This document shows, piece after piece, positions 11,905 through 21,409 of a stretch of 64,000 bases of DNA. The notes under the pieces are model-generated. The model was not told the origin of the DNA and searched no databases. It saw only the letters and a program-made list of their open reading frames with translations. The stretch covers positions 186,001 through 250,000 of the forward strand of contig CATQHW010000001.1 in NCBI GenBank assembly GCA_958296075.1, read 5' to 3'. Both the position numbers and the translations under genes were made by a program. Position 1 is the first letter of the stretch, and the number at the start of each line of letters is the position of its first letter. Origin of the DNA: an uncultured Spirochaetia bacterium (GTDB taxonomy: Bacteria; Spirochaetota; Spirochaetia; SZUA-6; Bin103).

Positions 11905-12942
11905 ATGAAAGCACAATTGGCGGCGGAACAGAACCGTGCGGGAGAGACGCCGGGCCCGGAGTCGCTGCTGCGCTGCTACCGGACCATGGTCACGATCAGA
12001 AAGTGCGAGGAGCGACTGGTCCGGTCGTTCCAGGCCGGTCTGATCTACGGCGGCTGCCACACCTATGTCGGCCAGGAGGCGATCGCGGCCGGGGTGAGCG
12101 CCGACCTGCGCGACGACGACCTGATCTTCGGCACCCACCGGGGCCACGGCCACGCGCTGGCCAAGGGGCTGCCCCCGGTCGAGCTGTTCGCGGAGCTCTA
12201 CGGCCGCGCGGGCGGCGCTTCCGGCGGCCGGGGCGGCAGCATGCACCTGTTCAAGCCGGAGATCGGGCTGATGGGCACCAGCGGCATCGTCGGGCCCAGC
12301 ATCCTGCTCGCCGCCGGCGCCGCCTACACGTTCAAGCTCGTCGGATCCGATCGGGTCAGCGTCGCCTACTTTGGCGACGGCGCGGTCAACAACGGCGCGT
12401 TCCACGAGGGCTGCAACATGGCGACCGTCTGGGAGCTTCCCGTGCTGTTCGTCTGCGAGAACAATCTGTACGCCACCGAGGTGCCGTTCGCGACGGTGAC
12501 CAACGAACGGAGCGTCGCCAAGAAGGCGGACGCTTATGCGCTGCCGCGCGCCGTGGTCGACGGCAACGACGTGCGCGAAGTCTACCGGGAAGCCGGTCGG
12601 GCGATCGCGCGGGCGCGCGCCGGCGGCGGGCCGACCCTGCTGGAGTGCCGGACCTACCGGCAGCGGTCGCACGCGGAGGGGATGCGGGAGACCGGCTACC
12701 GGACCCGGGAAGAGATCGAGGGGTGGAAGACCAGCGACCCGATCCTGGCGTTGCGGACCTCCCTGACCGATGACCGGGTGGCCGCTGCCGGGGAGTTGGA
12801 CGGGATCGACGCGGAGATCGACGAGGCCGTCGAAGCCGCGAATCGAGCGGCGCTGGCGAGCGGCGATCCCGATCCGCGCACCGTGCTCGACCACGTCCTG
12901 GGCGGCCATGACCGGGACGGCCACAACCGGGACGAAGAGTAG
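11905..12942 (+). CDS. thiamine pyrophosphate-dependent dehydrogenase E1 alpha subunit
   Basis: GDGAVNNGAFHEGCNMATVWELPVLFVCENNLYA (TPP motif), ECRTYRQRSHAEG. Confidence 0.93.
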   Translation: MKAQLAAEQNRAGETPGPESLLRCYRTMVTIRKCEERLVRSFQAGLIYGGCHTYVGQEAIAAGVSADLRDDDLIFGTHRGHGHALAKGLPPVELFAELYGRAGGASGGRGGSMHLFKPEIGLMGTSGIVGPSILLAAGAAYTFKLVGSDRVSVAYFGDGAVNNGAFHEGCNMATVWELPVLFVCENNLYATEVPFATVTNERSVAKKADAYALPRAVVDGNDVREVYREAGRAIARARAGGGPTLLECRTYRQRSHAEGMRETGYRTREEIEGWKTSDPILALRTSLTDDRVAAAGELDGIDAEIDEAVEAANRAALASGDPDPRTVLDHVLGGHDRDGHNRDEE

Positions 12943-12951
12943 GAGCGCGCC

Positions 12952-13929
12952 ATGCCGGAGACCGGCTACGTCGAGGCCGCGCGCGCGGCGCTGGCCCAGG
13001 AGATGGAGCGTGACGCCACGATCTTCGTAGTCGGCGAAGGGATCGGCGAGCGCGGCGGCAACTTCAACACGACCACGGGTCTGTACCGGTTATACGGCCC
13101 GCAGCGGCTGCGCGACACGCCGATCTGCGAGCGTGGGTTCTCCACCCTGTGCGTCGGGGCGGCGATCGCCGGCGCCCGCCCGGTCGTCGACTTCATGTTC
13201 GCGGACTTTGCGCTCGACGCGTTCGGGGACCTGATCAATCAGGCGTCGCGCATGCGATGGATGAGTTCGGGTCGGGTCACGGTGCCGGTGGTGATCCGCG
13301 CGTGCATCGGGCTCCACCGGTCCGCCTCCTCCCATCACTCGGGCAGCTTCTACTCGTTCCTGGTCCATCAACCCGGCTTCCACGTCGCCTTGCCGTCCGG
13401 GCCGCGCACCGCCAAGGGGCTGCTGGCCACCGCGCTCCGTTCGCACGACCCCGTGGTGTTCATGGAGCACCGGGCGCTGCTGGCGTTGAAGGAGGAGGTG
13501 CCGGCCGGAGACTACGCCATACCGTTCGGCCGGGCCGAAGTGGTGCGGGAGGGGGACGAGATCACCATCGTCGCCATCTCGGCGATGGTGCCCCGCTGCG
13601 CCGAGGCCGCAGCGATTCTGGCGGAGCAGGGCGTCTCGGTGGAGCTCGTCGACCCGCTCACCGCGGCGCCGCTCGACATCGAATCGATCACGGCGTCGGT
13701 GCGCAAGACGGGACGGTTGCTGGTGGTGGAAGAGGACTACGCGCCGTGCAGCGTGGCCGCCGAGATCGCCGCGCGGGTCGGCGACGAAGCCTTCGACGAT
13801 CTCGACGCGCCGATTCGGCGCCTGCACTGCGGCTTCGCGCCGGCGCCGTACAGCCCTGCGCTGGAGCGGGAGATCACCATCGGTACCGGTGCCATCGTGC
13901 AGGCGGTCCTGGACCTGCGGTCCGAGTAG
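12952..13929 (+). CDS. 2-oxoacid dehydrogenase E1 beta subunit
   Basis: FVVGEGIGERGGNFNTTTGLYRLYGPQRLRDTPICERGFSTLCVGAAIAGARPVVDFMFADF. Confidence 0.93.
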   Translation: MPETGYVEAARAALAQEMERDATIFVVGEGIGERGGNFNTTTGLYRLYGPQRLRDTPICERGFSTLCVGAAIAGARPVVDFMFADFALDAFGDLINQASRMRWMSSGRVTVPVVIRACIGLHRSASSHHSGSFYSFLVHQPGFHVALPSGPRTAKGLLATALRSHDPVVFMEHRALLALKEEVPAGDYAIPFGRAEVVREGDEITIVAISAMVPRCAEAAAILAEQGVSVELVDPLTAAPLDIESITASVRKTGRLLVVEEDYAPCSVAAEIAARVGDEAFDDLDAPIRRLHCGFAPAPYSPALEREITIGTGAIVQAVLDLRSE

Positions 13930-13939
13930 GGAGCGGCGT

Positions 13940-15262
13940 ATGGCGGTCGAGGTGATGGTCCCGCGGCTCGGCTGGTCGATGGACTCCGGCGTGTTCGGGC
14001 AGTGGCTCAAGCAGGACGGCGACGCCGTAACCGCCGGCGATCCCATCTTCTCGATCGAGGGCGAGAAGGCGATGGAGGAGGTGGAGTCGGAGGACGAGGG
14101 GATTCTGCGCGTCCGGCCGGGGGTGGCCGAGGCCGGCGTGGAGCTGACCGTCGGGACCGTGATCGGCTGGCTCCTGGCCGCCGGCGAGGCGGCTCCCGAT
14201 ACGGCCACCGAACCGGCGGCCGCCGAACCGACGGCCTCGAAGCCGGACGCGACTCCTGGCGCGGTACCGCCCGGCGCTCCGGCCGGTCCACCACCCGCCG
14301 CCGCGGCGCTCGTCACGGCGGCCGCTCCCCCCGGTCAGATGCCGGCCGGCCGGCGCGCCTCAAGCCCCAGGGCCAGACGGGTTGCGCGCGAGCTGGGCGT
14401 CGATTGGCGGCTGGCCTCCGGGTCCGGCAAGGAGGGACGCATCCGCGAGCGCGATGTCCGCGCACTCGCGGCACGCCGGGGCGCTGGCGAAGCCGCGCCG
14501 GCAGCCGCGGCTCCGCTGCCCGATCTGAGCGCGTGGGGCCCGGTCGAGGTGGCGCCGTTGCACGCCGCGCGACGCCAGGCGGCCGAACGCCTCGGCACCG
14601 TGTCGCAGACCGTGCCGGTGGCCACGCAGCTCGGCACGGCCGACGTCACCGGTGTGGAGGCGTTGCGCGAGCGCTACGCGTCGCGCGCGCAGGAGGCCGG
14701 CGGCACGCTGACGATGACGGCCGTGCTGGCCAAGGTGGCCGCTTCCGCGCTGAAGGTGTTCCCGCAGTTCAACGCCGGCATCGACCTGGCTGCCGGCCGG
14801 CTCGTCCGCCGGGGCTATTACCACGTCGCCATCGCCGTGGACGCCGAGCACGGAACGTCGTTTCCGGTGGTCCGCGACGCCGACCGCAAGAACATGCTGC
14901 AGCTATCGGCCGAGATCGCCGACCTGTCCGCGCGGGCGCGCGCCGGAGCGCTGGAGCCAGCCGAGACGCAGGGCGGCTGCTTCTCGGTCTACGAACCCGG
15001 CGGCCCGGATGGACCCGCCACGTCCGGGATCGGGCACTTCGCCCCGCTCGTCAACGCGCCGGAAGCGGCGATCCTGGGCGTCTCCCCGGCGGCGCGCGAG
15101 CCGGCGTTCAACGACGCGGCCGGCGCCGTCGTCCACCGGCTGCGGATGCCGCTCGCCTTGACGTACGACCTCCGCGTGATCGACGGCACGGACGGGATGC
15201 GGTTCCTGCGCTGGATCATCGACGCCCTGGAGGAGCCGCTGCTGCTGTCGCTGGAAGGGTGA
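13940..15262 (+). CDS. 2-oxoacid dehydrogenase E2 (lipoyl, peripheral-subunit-binding and acyltransferase domains)
   Basis: Lipoyl motif DPIFSIEGEKAMEEVESEDEGIL; SPRARRVARELGVDW peripheral-binding domain; C-terminal acyltransferase domain ending TYDLRVIDGTDGMRFL. Confidence 0.9.
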   Translation: MAVEVMVPRLGWSMDSGVFGQWLKQDGDAVTAGDPIFSIEGEKAMEEVESEDEGILRVRPGVAEAGVELTVGTVIGWLLAAGEAAPDTATEPAAAEPTASKPDATPGAVPPGAPAGPPPAAAALVTAAAPPGQMPAGRRASSPRARRVARELGVDWRLASGSGKEGRIRERDVRALAARRGAGEAAPAAAAPLPDLSAWGPVEVAPLHAARRQAAERLGTVSQTVPVATQLGTADVTGVEALRERYASRAQEAGGTLTMTAVLAKVAASALKVFPQFNAGIDLAAGRLVRRGYYHVAIAVDAEHGTSFPVVRDADRKNMLQLSAEIADLSARARAGALEPAETQGGCFSVYEPGGPDGPATSGIGHFAPLVNAPEAAILGVSPAAREPAFNDAAGAVVHRLRMPLALTYDLRVIDGTDGMRFLRWIIDALEEPLLLSLEG

Positions 15263-15290
15263 GCGCTACCGCTCCTCGCCGACGCCTCAT

Positions 15291-17801
15291 TCAATGCGGG
15301 ATCCTCAGCCGATGCATGCGGCGGTGGATTGCCTCGCGCGCCTCGTGGAACGGCCGCTCCAGGTAGGCCAAGTGGTCGGGCTCGCCGTGGTGGAACGTCG
15401 TCTGTGCATCGGGCCGCAGCGGCGCGGTGTGGCGGACGTACGACAGGCAGCCGTCGATGAGGGTGAGCATGTACTCGGCGGCGGCGCGGTCGAACATCCA
15501 CCAGTCGCCGCCCACCGCGACGTAGACCGGCGACGTGTGGGCGAAGATGCCGCGTTGCCAGCCGTCGTGATGATCGACTTGGCCGTAGCCCGGTCCACCG
15601 ACGCGCGCCGCCAGCCAGCTATGGCGGTCGATCCTGACCTTCTCGCGCAGCTCCAGCCGCCTTCGTCCGGCGCCGGTGGCCGAGGCATCCGCCTGCGCCA
15701 CCACCCTGCCCTCCTGCACGATCTGCAGCGTGTGGATCGGCAGGATGCTCTCCGCCCAGGCGTGCACCTCCACCGTTCCAGCCGCGGAGAGCCTGAGCGT
15801 GTCGCCGATGTCGGCGCCGTCGACGGAGAGGCCGATCAGCGGGCCGCCGCTCAGGAACGTACGGCCCTGCTTCACCGTGTCGCACCAGGCGCGGTAGGTG
15901 AAATCCTGCTGGTCGCCGACGCGCGCGTACGTCCGGTACAGGCCGATCGGCACGTCGCTCGACATCTTGTCGGTGCCGCCGACCAGCGGCAGCCGGTAGC
16001 CGCAGTTCAGGTAGCGGTAGTACTCCAGGTGGTTGAACTCGCCCTGCCGCAGCATCTCCACGCCGTCGGCGCGGCCGGTGGCGATCAGCGCGGCCGGCTC
16101 GCCGTTCGGATTCGGCAGGTGCGGGATGATGACGTGGCCGCCCTGGGCATGCGTCTGATCGGCCCAATCGCTCATGGTCACGTCCAGGCTGCCGCCCGGC
16201 TCCGCCTCGCCGGGGCCGTCGCTGCACCACGGCATCACCGGCTCCTTGAGCCCCCAGAGGATCAGGTGCCCCAGAAAGTGCTGCCGGTTCTCCTGGCTGA
16301 CGTAGACGATGTTGTCGCCCTGTTGGTGCACGCTGGCGCCACCGGTGAACTCCTCGGTGTTGGTGAACAGGCTGCCCCACTGCGACTGCAGCAGGTTGAC
16401 CACGTTCAGGTCCTCGCCCTGCGACTCGGTATGGCTGCCCTGCGCCGACAGGAAATGGACGTGGGAGTCTCCCGAGTACCACCCTTGCGCGTTCATGTCG
16501 GTCCAGCGCTTGAGCCTCAGCGTCAGCTCGCGCCGGCCGGGCTCGATACGGACGCGGGTGCGAAGCGGCTCGTACTCGAAGCCGCGCGCCACGTCGACGA
16601 TCACCTCGCCGCGCGGCAGCCAGCCCTGACAGCGGCCGTCGACGTAGGCGTAGGTGATCTGGCCCATCCGCACGTCGCCGCCCACGTCGACGTGCCAACT
16701 GCCGTTGTTGGAGTTGACCTGATTGTGGTGTCCGTGCGGTTGAAAGGGAACGCCGGCCGGTGAGCGGAAGTGGACGCGGCACGGCACGGGCTTCTCGGTG
16801 TCGGCGTCCAGCACGGTCACGTGGACCCAGTTGCGGCCGCCATCCAGCAGCTCGACCCGGACGCTCCCGTCCTCGGCGCTGCCGCGCTCCTGTACGTCGC
16901 CCCAGCGGACCGCGCCGACCGGCGCGCCGCCCTGCGTCACGGCGACCGTGGCGGATGGCGTCGCGGCGATCTCCGTGTACGCGGGGCTGGAGGCCGGGTT
17001 CTGCTCCTCTCCCCAGCCGGCGTAGGCGTCGCCGACGAACGTCTCCGCGTCCGTGCGCGGCAGCGGATGCGCGTAGGTCGCGATGCCTCGGTCGATCGTC
17101 ACGTCGAGGTCGAACGGCCGCCGCGCCGCCTCCGGGTCGGTCAGCGTGAGCTTCACGTCGCGCCGGCCCTGCCGGGTGAACGGGTGCTCGTCGACGTGGC
17201 CGGTGGTGACGCCGGCGATGACGAAGGCCGGCCCGTCCGCGGCCGGCTCAATGGCGAGCTCCTCGATGACCCGTTCGGGCTCGGGGTTACGCCACGCCCA
17301 GAGGGACCAGGTCGCCGGCCCGCGCGATGCCTCCGTCTGGCGCCGCCCCGCGTCCTCCCAGCGGCCCTCGTAGCGCGGCAGCAGTCGCTCGCCCTGGTCT
17401 TCGACCGCGCTGAACGGGCGATCGCGAAACGGCGCCGCGATCTCGAACCGCTCGCGGGTCGCCACGACCGAGGCGCCGTCCGGAGCGCCGCCGCCGGCGG
17501 CGCGGAACGCATAGATGGCGACCGGTCTGCCGAGTGGGCCGCCCTCCATGAGGCGGCTCTCGGTCAGGGCGTGGGCGACGATGACCGTATGGCAGGCGCG
17601 CCCGATGGGGATCGCCACCCGGCCCGACCCCGGACCGCACCGAATCAAGCAGCGCCGCGGCGCGGGCTCCGCGCCGCCGATGTCGAACGGCAGCCCCTGC
17701 AGGAGCTGCCGGCCGACCGGCGGTTCGTATCCGAGCGCCGGCAGCGCTTCGACGCCCACGTTGCACAGGGAGAGCAGTTCGACCGGCCGATAGTCCGTCA
17801 T
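15291..17801 (-). CDS. CehA/McbA-like metallohydrolase (PHP-type) protein
   Basis: WTDMNAQGWYSGDSHVHFLSAQGSHTESQGEDLNVVNLLQSQWG; HVIIPHLPNPNGEPAALI; GGTDKMSSDVPIGLYRTYARV. Confidence 0.75.
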   Translation of the reverse strand: MTDYRPVELLSLCNVGVEALPALGYEPPVGRQLLQGLPFDIGGAEPAPRRCLIRCGPGSGRVAIPIGRACHTVIVAHALTESRLMEGGPLGRPVAIYAFRAAGGGAPDGASVVATRERFEIAAPFRDRPFSAVEDQGERLLPRYEGRWEDAGRRQTEASRGPATWSLWAWRNPEPERVIEELAIEPAADGPAFVIAGVTTGHVDEHPFTRQGRRDVKLTLTDPEAARRPFDLDVTIDRGIATYAHPLPRTDAETFVGDAYAGWGEEQNPASSPAYTEIAATPSATVAVTQGGAPVGAVRWGDVQERGSAEDGSVRVELLDGGRNWVHVTVLDADTEKPVPCRVHFRSPAGVPFQPHGHHNQVNSNNGSWHVDVGGDVRMGQITYAYVDGRCQGWLPRGEVIVDVARGFEYEPLRTRVRIEPGRRELTLRLKRWTDMNAQGWYSGDSHVHFLSAQGSHTESQGEDLNVVNLLQSQWGSLFTNTEEFTGGASVHQQGDNIVYVSQENRQHFLGHLILWGLKEPVMPWCSDGPGEAEPGGSLDVTMSDWADQTHAQGGHVIIPHLPNPNGEPAALIATGRADGVEMLRQGEFNHLEYYRYLNCGYRLPLVGGTDKMSSDVPIGLYRTYARVGDQQDFTYRAWCDTVKQGRTFLSGGPLIGLSVDGADIGDTLRLSAAGTVEVHAWAESILPIHTLQIVQEGRVVAQADASATGAGRRRLELREKVRIDRHSWLAARVGGPGYGQVDHHDGWQRGIFAHTSPVYVAVGGDWWMFDRAAAEYMLTLIDGCLSYVRHTAPLRPDAQTTFHHGEPDHLAYLERPFHEAREAIHRRMHRLRIPH

Positions 17802-17871
17802 GCGGAGAGCATAGCCGAATCATGCGATCCGGCGGGACGCCCCGGCCCGGGCCGGTCCGCCGCGCCGCAAT

Positions 17872-17914
17872 GCATGGAGGCCCCGGCCGGCCGGAGCCGG
17901 CGGGGCCTCCATGC
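17872..17914 (-). terminator. strong hairpin downstream of hsp20
   Basis: GCATGGAGGCCCC...GGGGCCTCCATGC perfect 13-bp outer stem, just past the minus-strand hsp20 stop. Confidence 0.6.
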
Positions 17915-17929
17915 GTGCGGTCGCGGCGG

Positions 17930-18358
17930 CTACGCGGCGTTGACCGGGATCTGGCGGGCCTTGCTCGCCTCGGTCTTCGGGACGTTCAGCGCCAGCAGCC
18001 CATCGGCGAACGACGCGGTCACGCCCTCGTAGTCGGTGTCGCTCGGCAGCGCGAAGCTGCGCGTGTAGGCCGCGCGGCGGCGCTCCCGGACCAGATAGCC
18101 GTCCGGCTTGAGGTCGGCGTCCTTGCCGGCCTTCGCCGAGATCGTCAGCACGTTGTCGTCGACGCTGACCTGCAGGTCCTTCTCGGCGACGCCGGGCAGA
18201 TCCACCTGCACCAGATAGCCGTCATCCTCTTCGCGAATGTCGGCGGCCGGCGCGCGAGTGCGCGGGGCCGGCCCGACGAAGACCGTGTCGAAGATGTGGT
18301 CCAGAGCCCCGATCGTGTCGAAGAGGCTTACGGGTCGACATGGCACCAAGTTACCCAT
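17930..18358 (-). CDS. Hsp20/alpha-crystallin family small heat-shock protein
   Basis: ADIREEDDGYLVQVDLPGVAEKDLQVSVDDNVLTISAK...ASFADGLLALNVPK; AGGAGG-type Shine-Dalgarno just upstream of the ATG. Confidence 0.92.
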   Translation of the reverse strand: MGNLVPCRPVSLFDTIGALDHIFDTVFVGPAPRTRAPAADIREEDDGYLVQVDLPGVAEKDLQVSVDDNVLTISAKAGKDADLKPDGYLVRERRRAAYTRSFALPSDTDYEGVTASFADGLLALNVPKTEASKARQIPVNAA

Positions 18359-18712
18359 GGTGTTCCTCCTGTAGTTGAGAATGTGTCTCATGCATCCATG
18401 AAGCAGAACCCGTGCCAACTGCGCACCACGCGCTGATGATCTTCAGTAAAAGGCTTCCTTGCAGTGAATTATGACCGATGGCGCGAAACGCACGCGTGAT
18501 GCGCTTCACGGGCCTGTCCTCACCGATCGGATCATTATGACACTCAAGCGTAATCGTGACCATGAACCGGGTAACAATGACTCACCCGATCCTGGAAGCG
18601 CCCGGGCGCGGATCACCTGACCCCACACGGTGGTGTCGCGCGGCGAGCGGGTTCGCCTCATACTGGGCGCCGCCGTGCGATACCACGACAACCGCCGGCG
18701 AGGAGGCTCGAC

Positions 18713-19141
18713 GTGATCAGGCAACGCGCTTCGTCCGGCGTTCCGTGGGAGGAGCGCTACGGCTATTCGCGCGCGGTGCGCGCCGGCGATCTGGTATTCG
18801 TGGCCGGCACCAGCGCCACCGGCGCCGACGGGCAACCGGTGGCCGCCAGCGACCCGCACGGCCAGACGATCTTCATCCTGCGCAAGATCGAACGGGCGCT
18901 GCGCGACGTCGGCGCCTCGCTGGCCGACGTGGTGCGCGCGCGCTATTGGGTGACCGACATCGGCGACGCCGACCCCGTCGGCCGCGCCCATGCCGAGCTG
19001 CTCGGCGCCGTCCGGCCGGCCATGACGATGGCCGAGGTGTCGGGCCTCATGATGCCCGAGCACCTGGTGGAGATCGAGGTCGATGCCGTGGTGACTTCCG
19101 CCGCAGGTGCGGTTTCGGACGAGGAGGACGGCGATGGGTGA
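18713..19141 (+). CDS. RidA family protein
   Basis: VPWEERYGYSRAVRAGDLVFVAGTSATGADG...ILRKIERALRDVGASLADVVRARYWVTDI. Confidence 0.9.
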   Translation: MIRQRASSGVPWEERYGYSRAVRAGDLVFVAGTSATGADGQPVAASDPHGQTIFILRKIERALRDVGASLADVVRARYWVTDIGDADPVGRAHAELLGAVRPAMTMAEVSGLMMPEHLVEIEVDAVVTSAAGAVSDEEDGDG

Positions 19142-19601
19142 CGAGTCCGTACGCCAGCACGCGGCGAACCTGCTTGCCGGGCGCGGGGCGCACGTCCCGT
19201 TCGAGCAGGCGGTGGCGGACGTTCCGGAGCACCTGCGCGGGGTGACCCCGGCGGGCGCCGTATCGTCGTTGTGGCAGCAGCTCGAACACCTGCGCTTGGC
19301 GCAGTGCGACATCCTGGAGTTCAGCCGCGACCCCGGCCACGTGTCGCCCGAGTATCCCGGCGGCTACTGGCCCGACACCGCGGCGCCGCCGGCCGGCGCC
19401 TGGCAGCGAAGCGTCGATGCGTTCCTGACCGATCGCGCGGCGATGGTCCGGCTGATCTCCGACCCGGAGGCCGACCTGTACCGGCCGATCCCGCACGGGA
19501 CCGGTCAGACCCTGCTGCGCGAGGCGCTGGTCCTGGCGGACCACAACGCCTACCACGTCGGTCAGATCGTCCTGCTGCGCCGCCTGCTGGGATGCTGGTA
19601 A
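19134..19601 (+). CDS. DinB family protein
   Basis: SLWQQLEHLRLAQCDILEF...LREALVLADHNAYHVGQIVLLRRLLGCW. Confidence 0.85.
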   Translation: MGDESVRQHAANLLAGRGAHVPFEQAVADVPEHLRGVTPAGAVSSLWQQLEHLRLAQCDILEFSRDPGHVSPEYPGGYWPDTAAPPAGAWQRSVDAFLTDRAAMVRLISDPEADLYRPIPHGTGQTLLREALVLADHNAYHVGQIVLLRRLLGCW

Positions 19602-19753
19602 ACGCGGTGACCCTGAATCACCGGTCCGCCAGAAGCAGCATATGAGCGGTTTACGGCAGAGCAACGGCGACGACTACCCCGAAGCCGCCGGCAAGCACCT
19701 ACCGCGATCTACTCTCGAATCATCGGCGGCCTGAGAATCGACGGAGCGATTTG

Positions 19754-21073
19754 ATGATTCATGCCGACCAGGCTTACGGCCGTGCAACGGACTCGCTGAG
19801 AGAATACCTCCAGGATAAGCGAGAGGCATGGCGCGTCCTCCTGATCAACGATCTGTTTTCCCGACTCCGAGTCATCCTGTGGTGCCCGAAAGGGCACTGG
19901 GATTCGGCCCGTGCCGACCTCGACGAGCGCCTTCAGTCAGCAGCGGCCGCATATTGGTCCGGCGACGTGCTCAAGGGCTGCGGAAAGAGCCAATATCCCG
20001 ACGGGCCGTGGCAGAATGACGCATGGGCGCAAGCCGATGCCGTTCCCGGTACGACCAAGCTGCGGACCATGGAACGACTGCGCACCAAGGAGGGCTGGTT
20101 CCAAGCGCCTGAGAAGCCACCGTGGACGATCGACAAGGACAATCCGGCGATCGTATCGTTCTATTCATTCAAAGGCGGCGCCGGCCGATCGACGGCTCTG
20201 GCGGCCACGGCTCTGCACTTGGCTGCGGCTGGCGAGCGCGTGGCGGTCCTCGATTTCGATCTCGATGGACCGGGCGTCGGTTTTCTGTTGGCGGCCCACG
20301 ATGGTGCAACCGCGCCGTGGGGCGTCGCCGACTACCTGCTCGAGCGGCCGATCGTCACCGATGGAGATCTCGACATCGCGGACTATTGTCATCGGTGTCC
20401 GTCCTCGCTGTACGCCGGAACCGGAGAGATCGTGGTATTTCCCGCCGGCTCCACGGACCGCCGATACGTCGGGAAGCTGGCGCGGCTGGACTATGGCGCT
20501 CCTCTGCTCGATTGGAAGCATCCGTTCATCCTGCTCCTGCAGGAGATTCGAAAAGAGTTCCGCTCGCACTGGATACTCGTCGACGCCGGCGCTGGACTCG
20601 GCAACGTATCCGGCTTCGTGATGGGGGGTCTGTGCCACCTCCACGTGTTGGCAGGAACGTTGGCGGATGCAAGCTGGCGCGGCCTGGAGCTGATTCTGGA
20701 TCGGCTCGGAGCGGACCGTGTACTCGCACGGCAGCCTCAAGCCGAATGCGTGTTGGCGGCGGCGATGGTGCCTCGATCTCAGGAGCGTCAATATCGGGCG
20801 TTGGTCGCGGCTTTTACCGACCGCGCCCGCGACGTGTTCAGCGATCACTACTACTCCGATCCGGATCAAGGTGATGACTATTGGACCGTCGACGACGTAG
20901 AGAGCACCGACGCCCCCCACGTTCCCGTCGTCCTGCCCTACGACGAGCGCCTCGTATTGTTTCGAGACCTGAGCGAAGTCGCGAACGACGTTCTCCTCGA
21001 AGGCGATCCCTATAAGAACCTCGTGGAGCGGGTGCGCGCCAGCCGTCAACGCGTGAGGAGATCACGACGATGA
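19754..21073 (+). CDS. KGGXGR-motif variant MinD/ParA-like ATPase
   Basis: IVSFYSFKGGAGRSTALAATALHLAAAGERVAVLDFDLDGPGVGFLL (KGGXGR Walker A variant); HWILVDAGAGLGNVSGFV. Confidence 0.85.
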   Translation: MIHADQAYGRATDSLREYLQDKREAWRVLLINDLFSRLRVILWCPKGHWDSARADLDERLQSAAAAYWSGDVLKGCGKSQYPDGPWQNDAWAQADAVPGTTKLRTMERLRTKEGWFQAPEKPPWTIDKDNPAIVSFYSFKGGAGRSTALAATALHLAAAGERVAVLDFDLDGPGVGFLLAAHDGATAPWGVADYLLERPIVTDGDLDIADYCHRCPSSLYAGTGEIVVFPAGSTDRRYVGKLARLDYGAPLLDWKHPFILLLQEIRKEFRSHWILVDAGAGLGNVSGFVMGGLCHLHVLAGTLADASWRGLELILDRLGADRVLARQPQAECVLAAAMVPRSQERQYRALVAAFTDRARDVFSDHYYSDPDQGDDYWTVDDVESTDAPHVPVVLPYDERLVLFRDLSEVANDVLLEGDPYKNLVERVRASRQRVRRSRR

Positions 21074-21400
21074 GCCAGCGACTCACCAAGCAGGCGTGCG
21101 CGGCGTTGCGTACCGATCTTCGCGATCTTGGCTACGGCCAGGCGGAAGGAGAAACACCCGTTTCTCCGTCACGGGCATGGGCACCGCCGACTTCGCCAAG
21201 CTCGCTGCCAGTCGATCCGAGATCGATTGGTCCGATGCCGACATTCTCGGCATGCTGGTGAAGCGCATCGCCAACATCTCCGCGCCTCTTGCCGATTACT
21301 GCCGCAGAGCCAGGAACCCGTTCGATCGGGACGAGACGCCTGGACTGCTGCCAAAGCCGCCAACGCGGCGACTTGAGCTGGTCCGCCACAGCGCCGGCGG
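21070..21400 (+). pseudogene. frameshifted and truncated partner gene of the KGGXGR ATPase
   Basis: ATG overlaps the ATPase stop (ATGA). MSQRLTKQACAALRTDLRDLGYGQAEGE in one frame, then SVTGMGTADFAKLAASRSEIDWSDADILGMLVKRIANISAPLADYCRRARNPFDRDE in another; runs into the convergent gene ending at 21410. Confidence 0.65.
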
Positions 21401-21409
21401 CGACGACGG

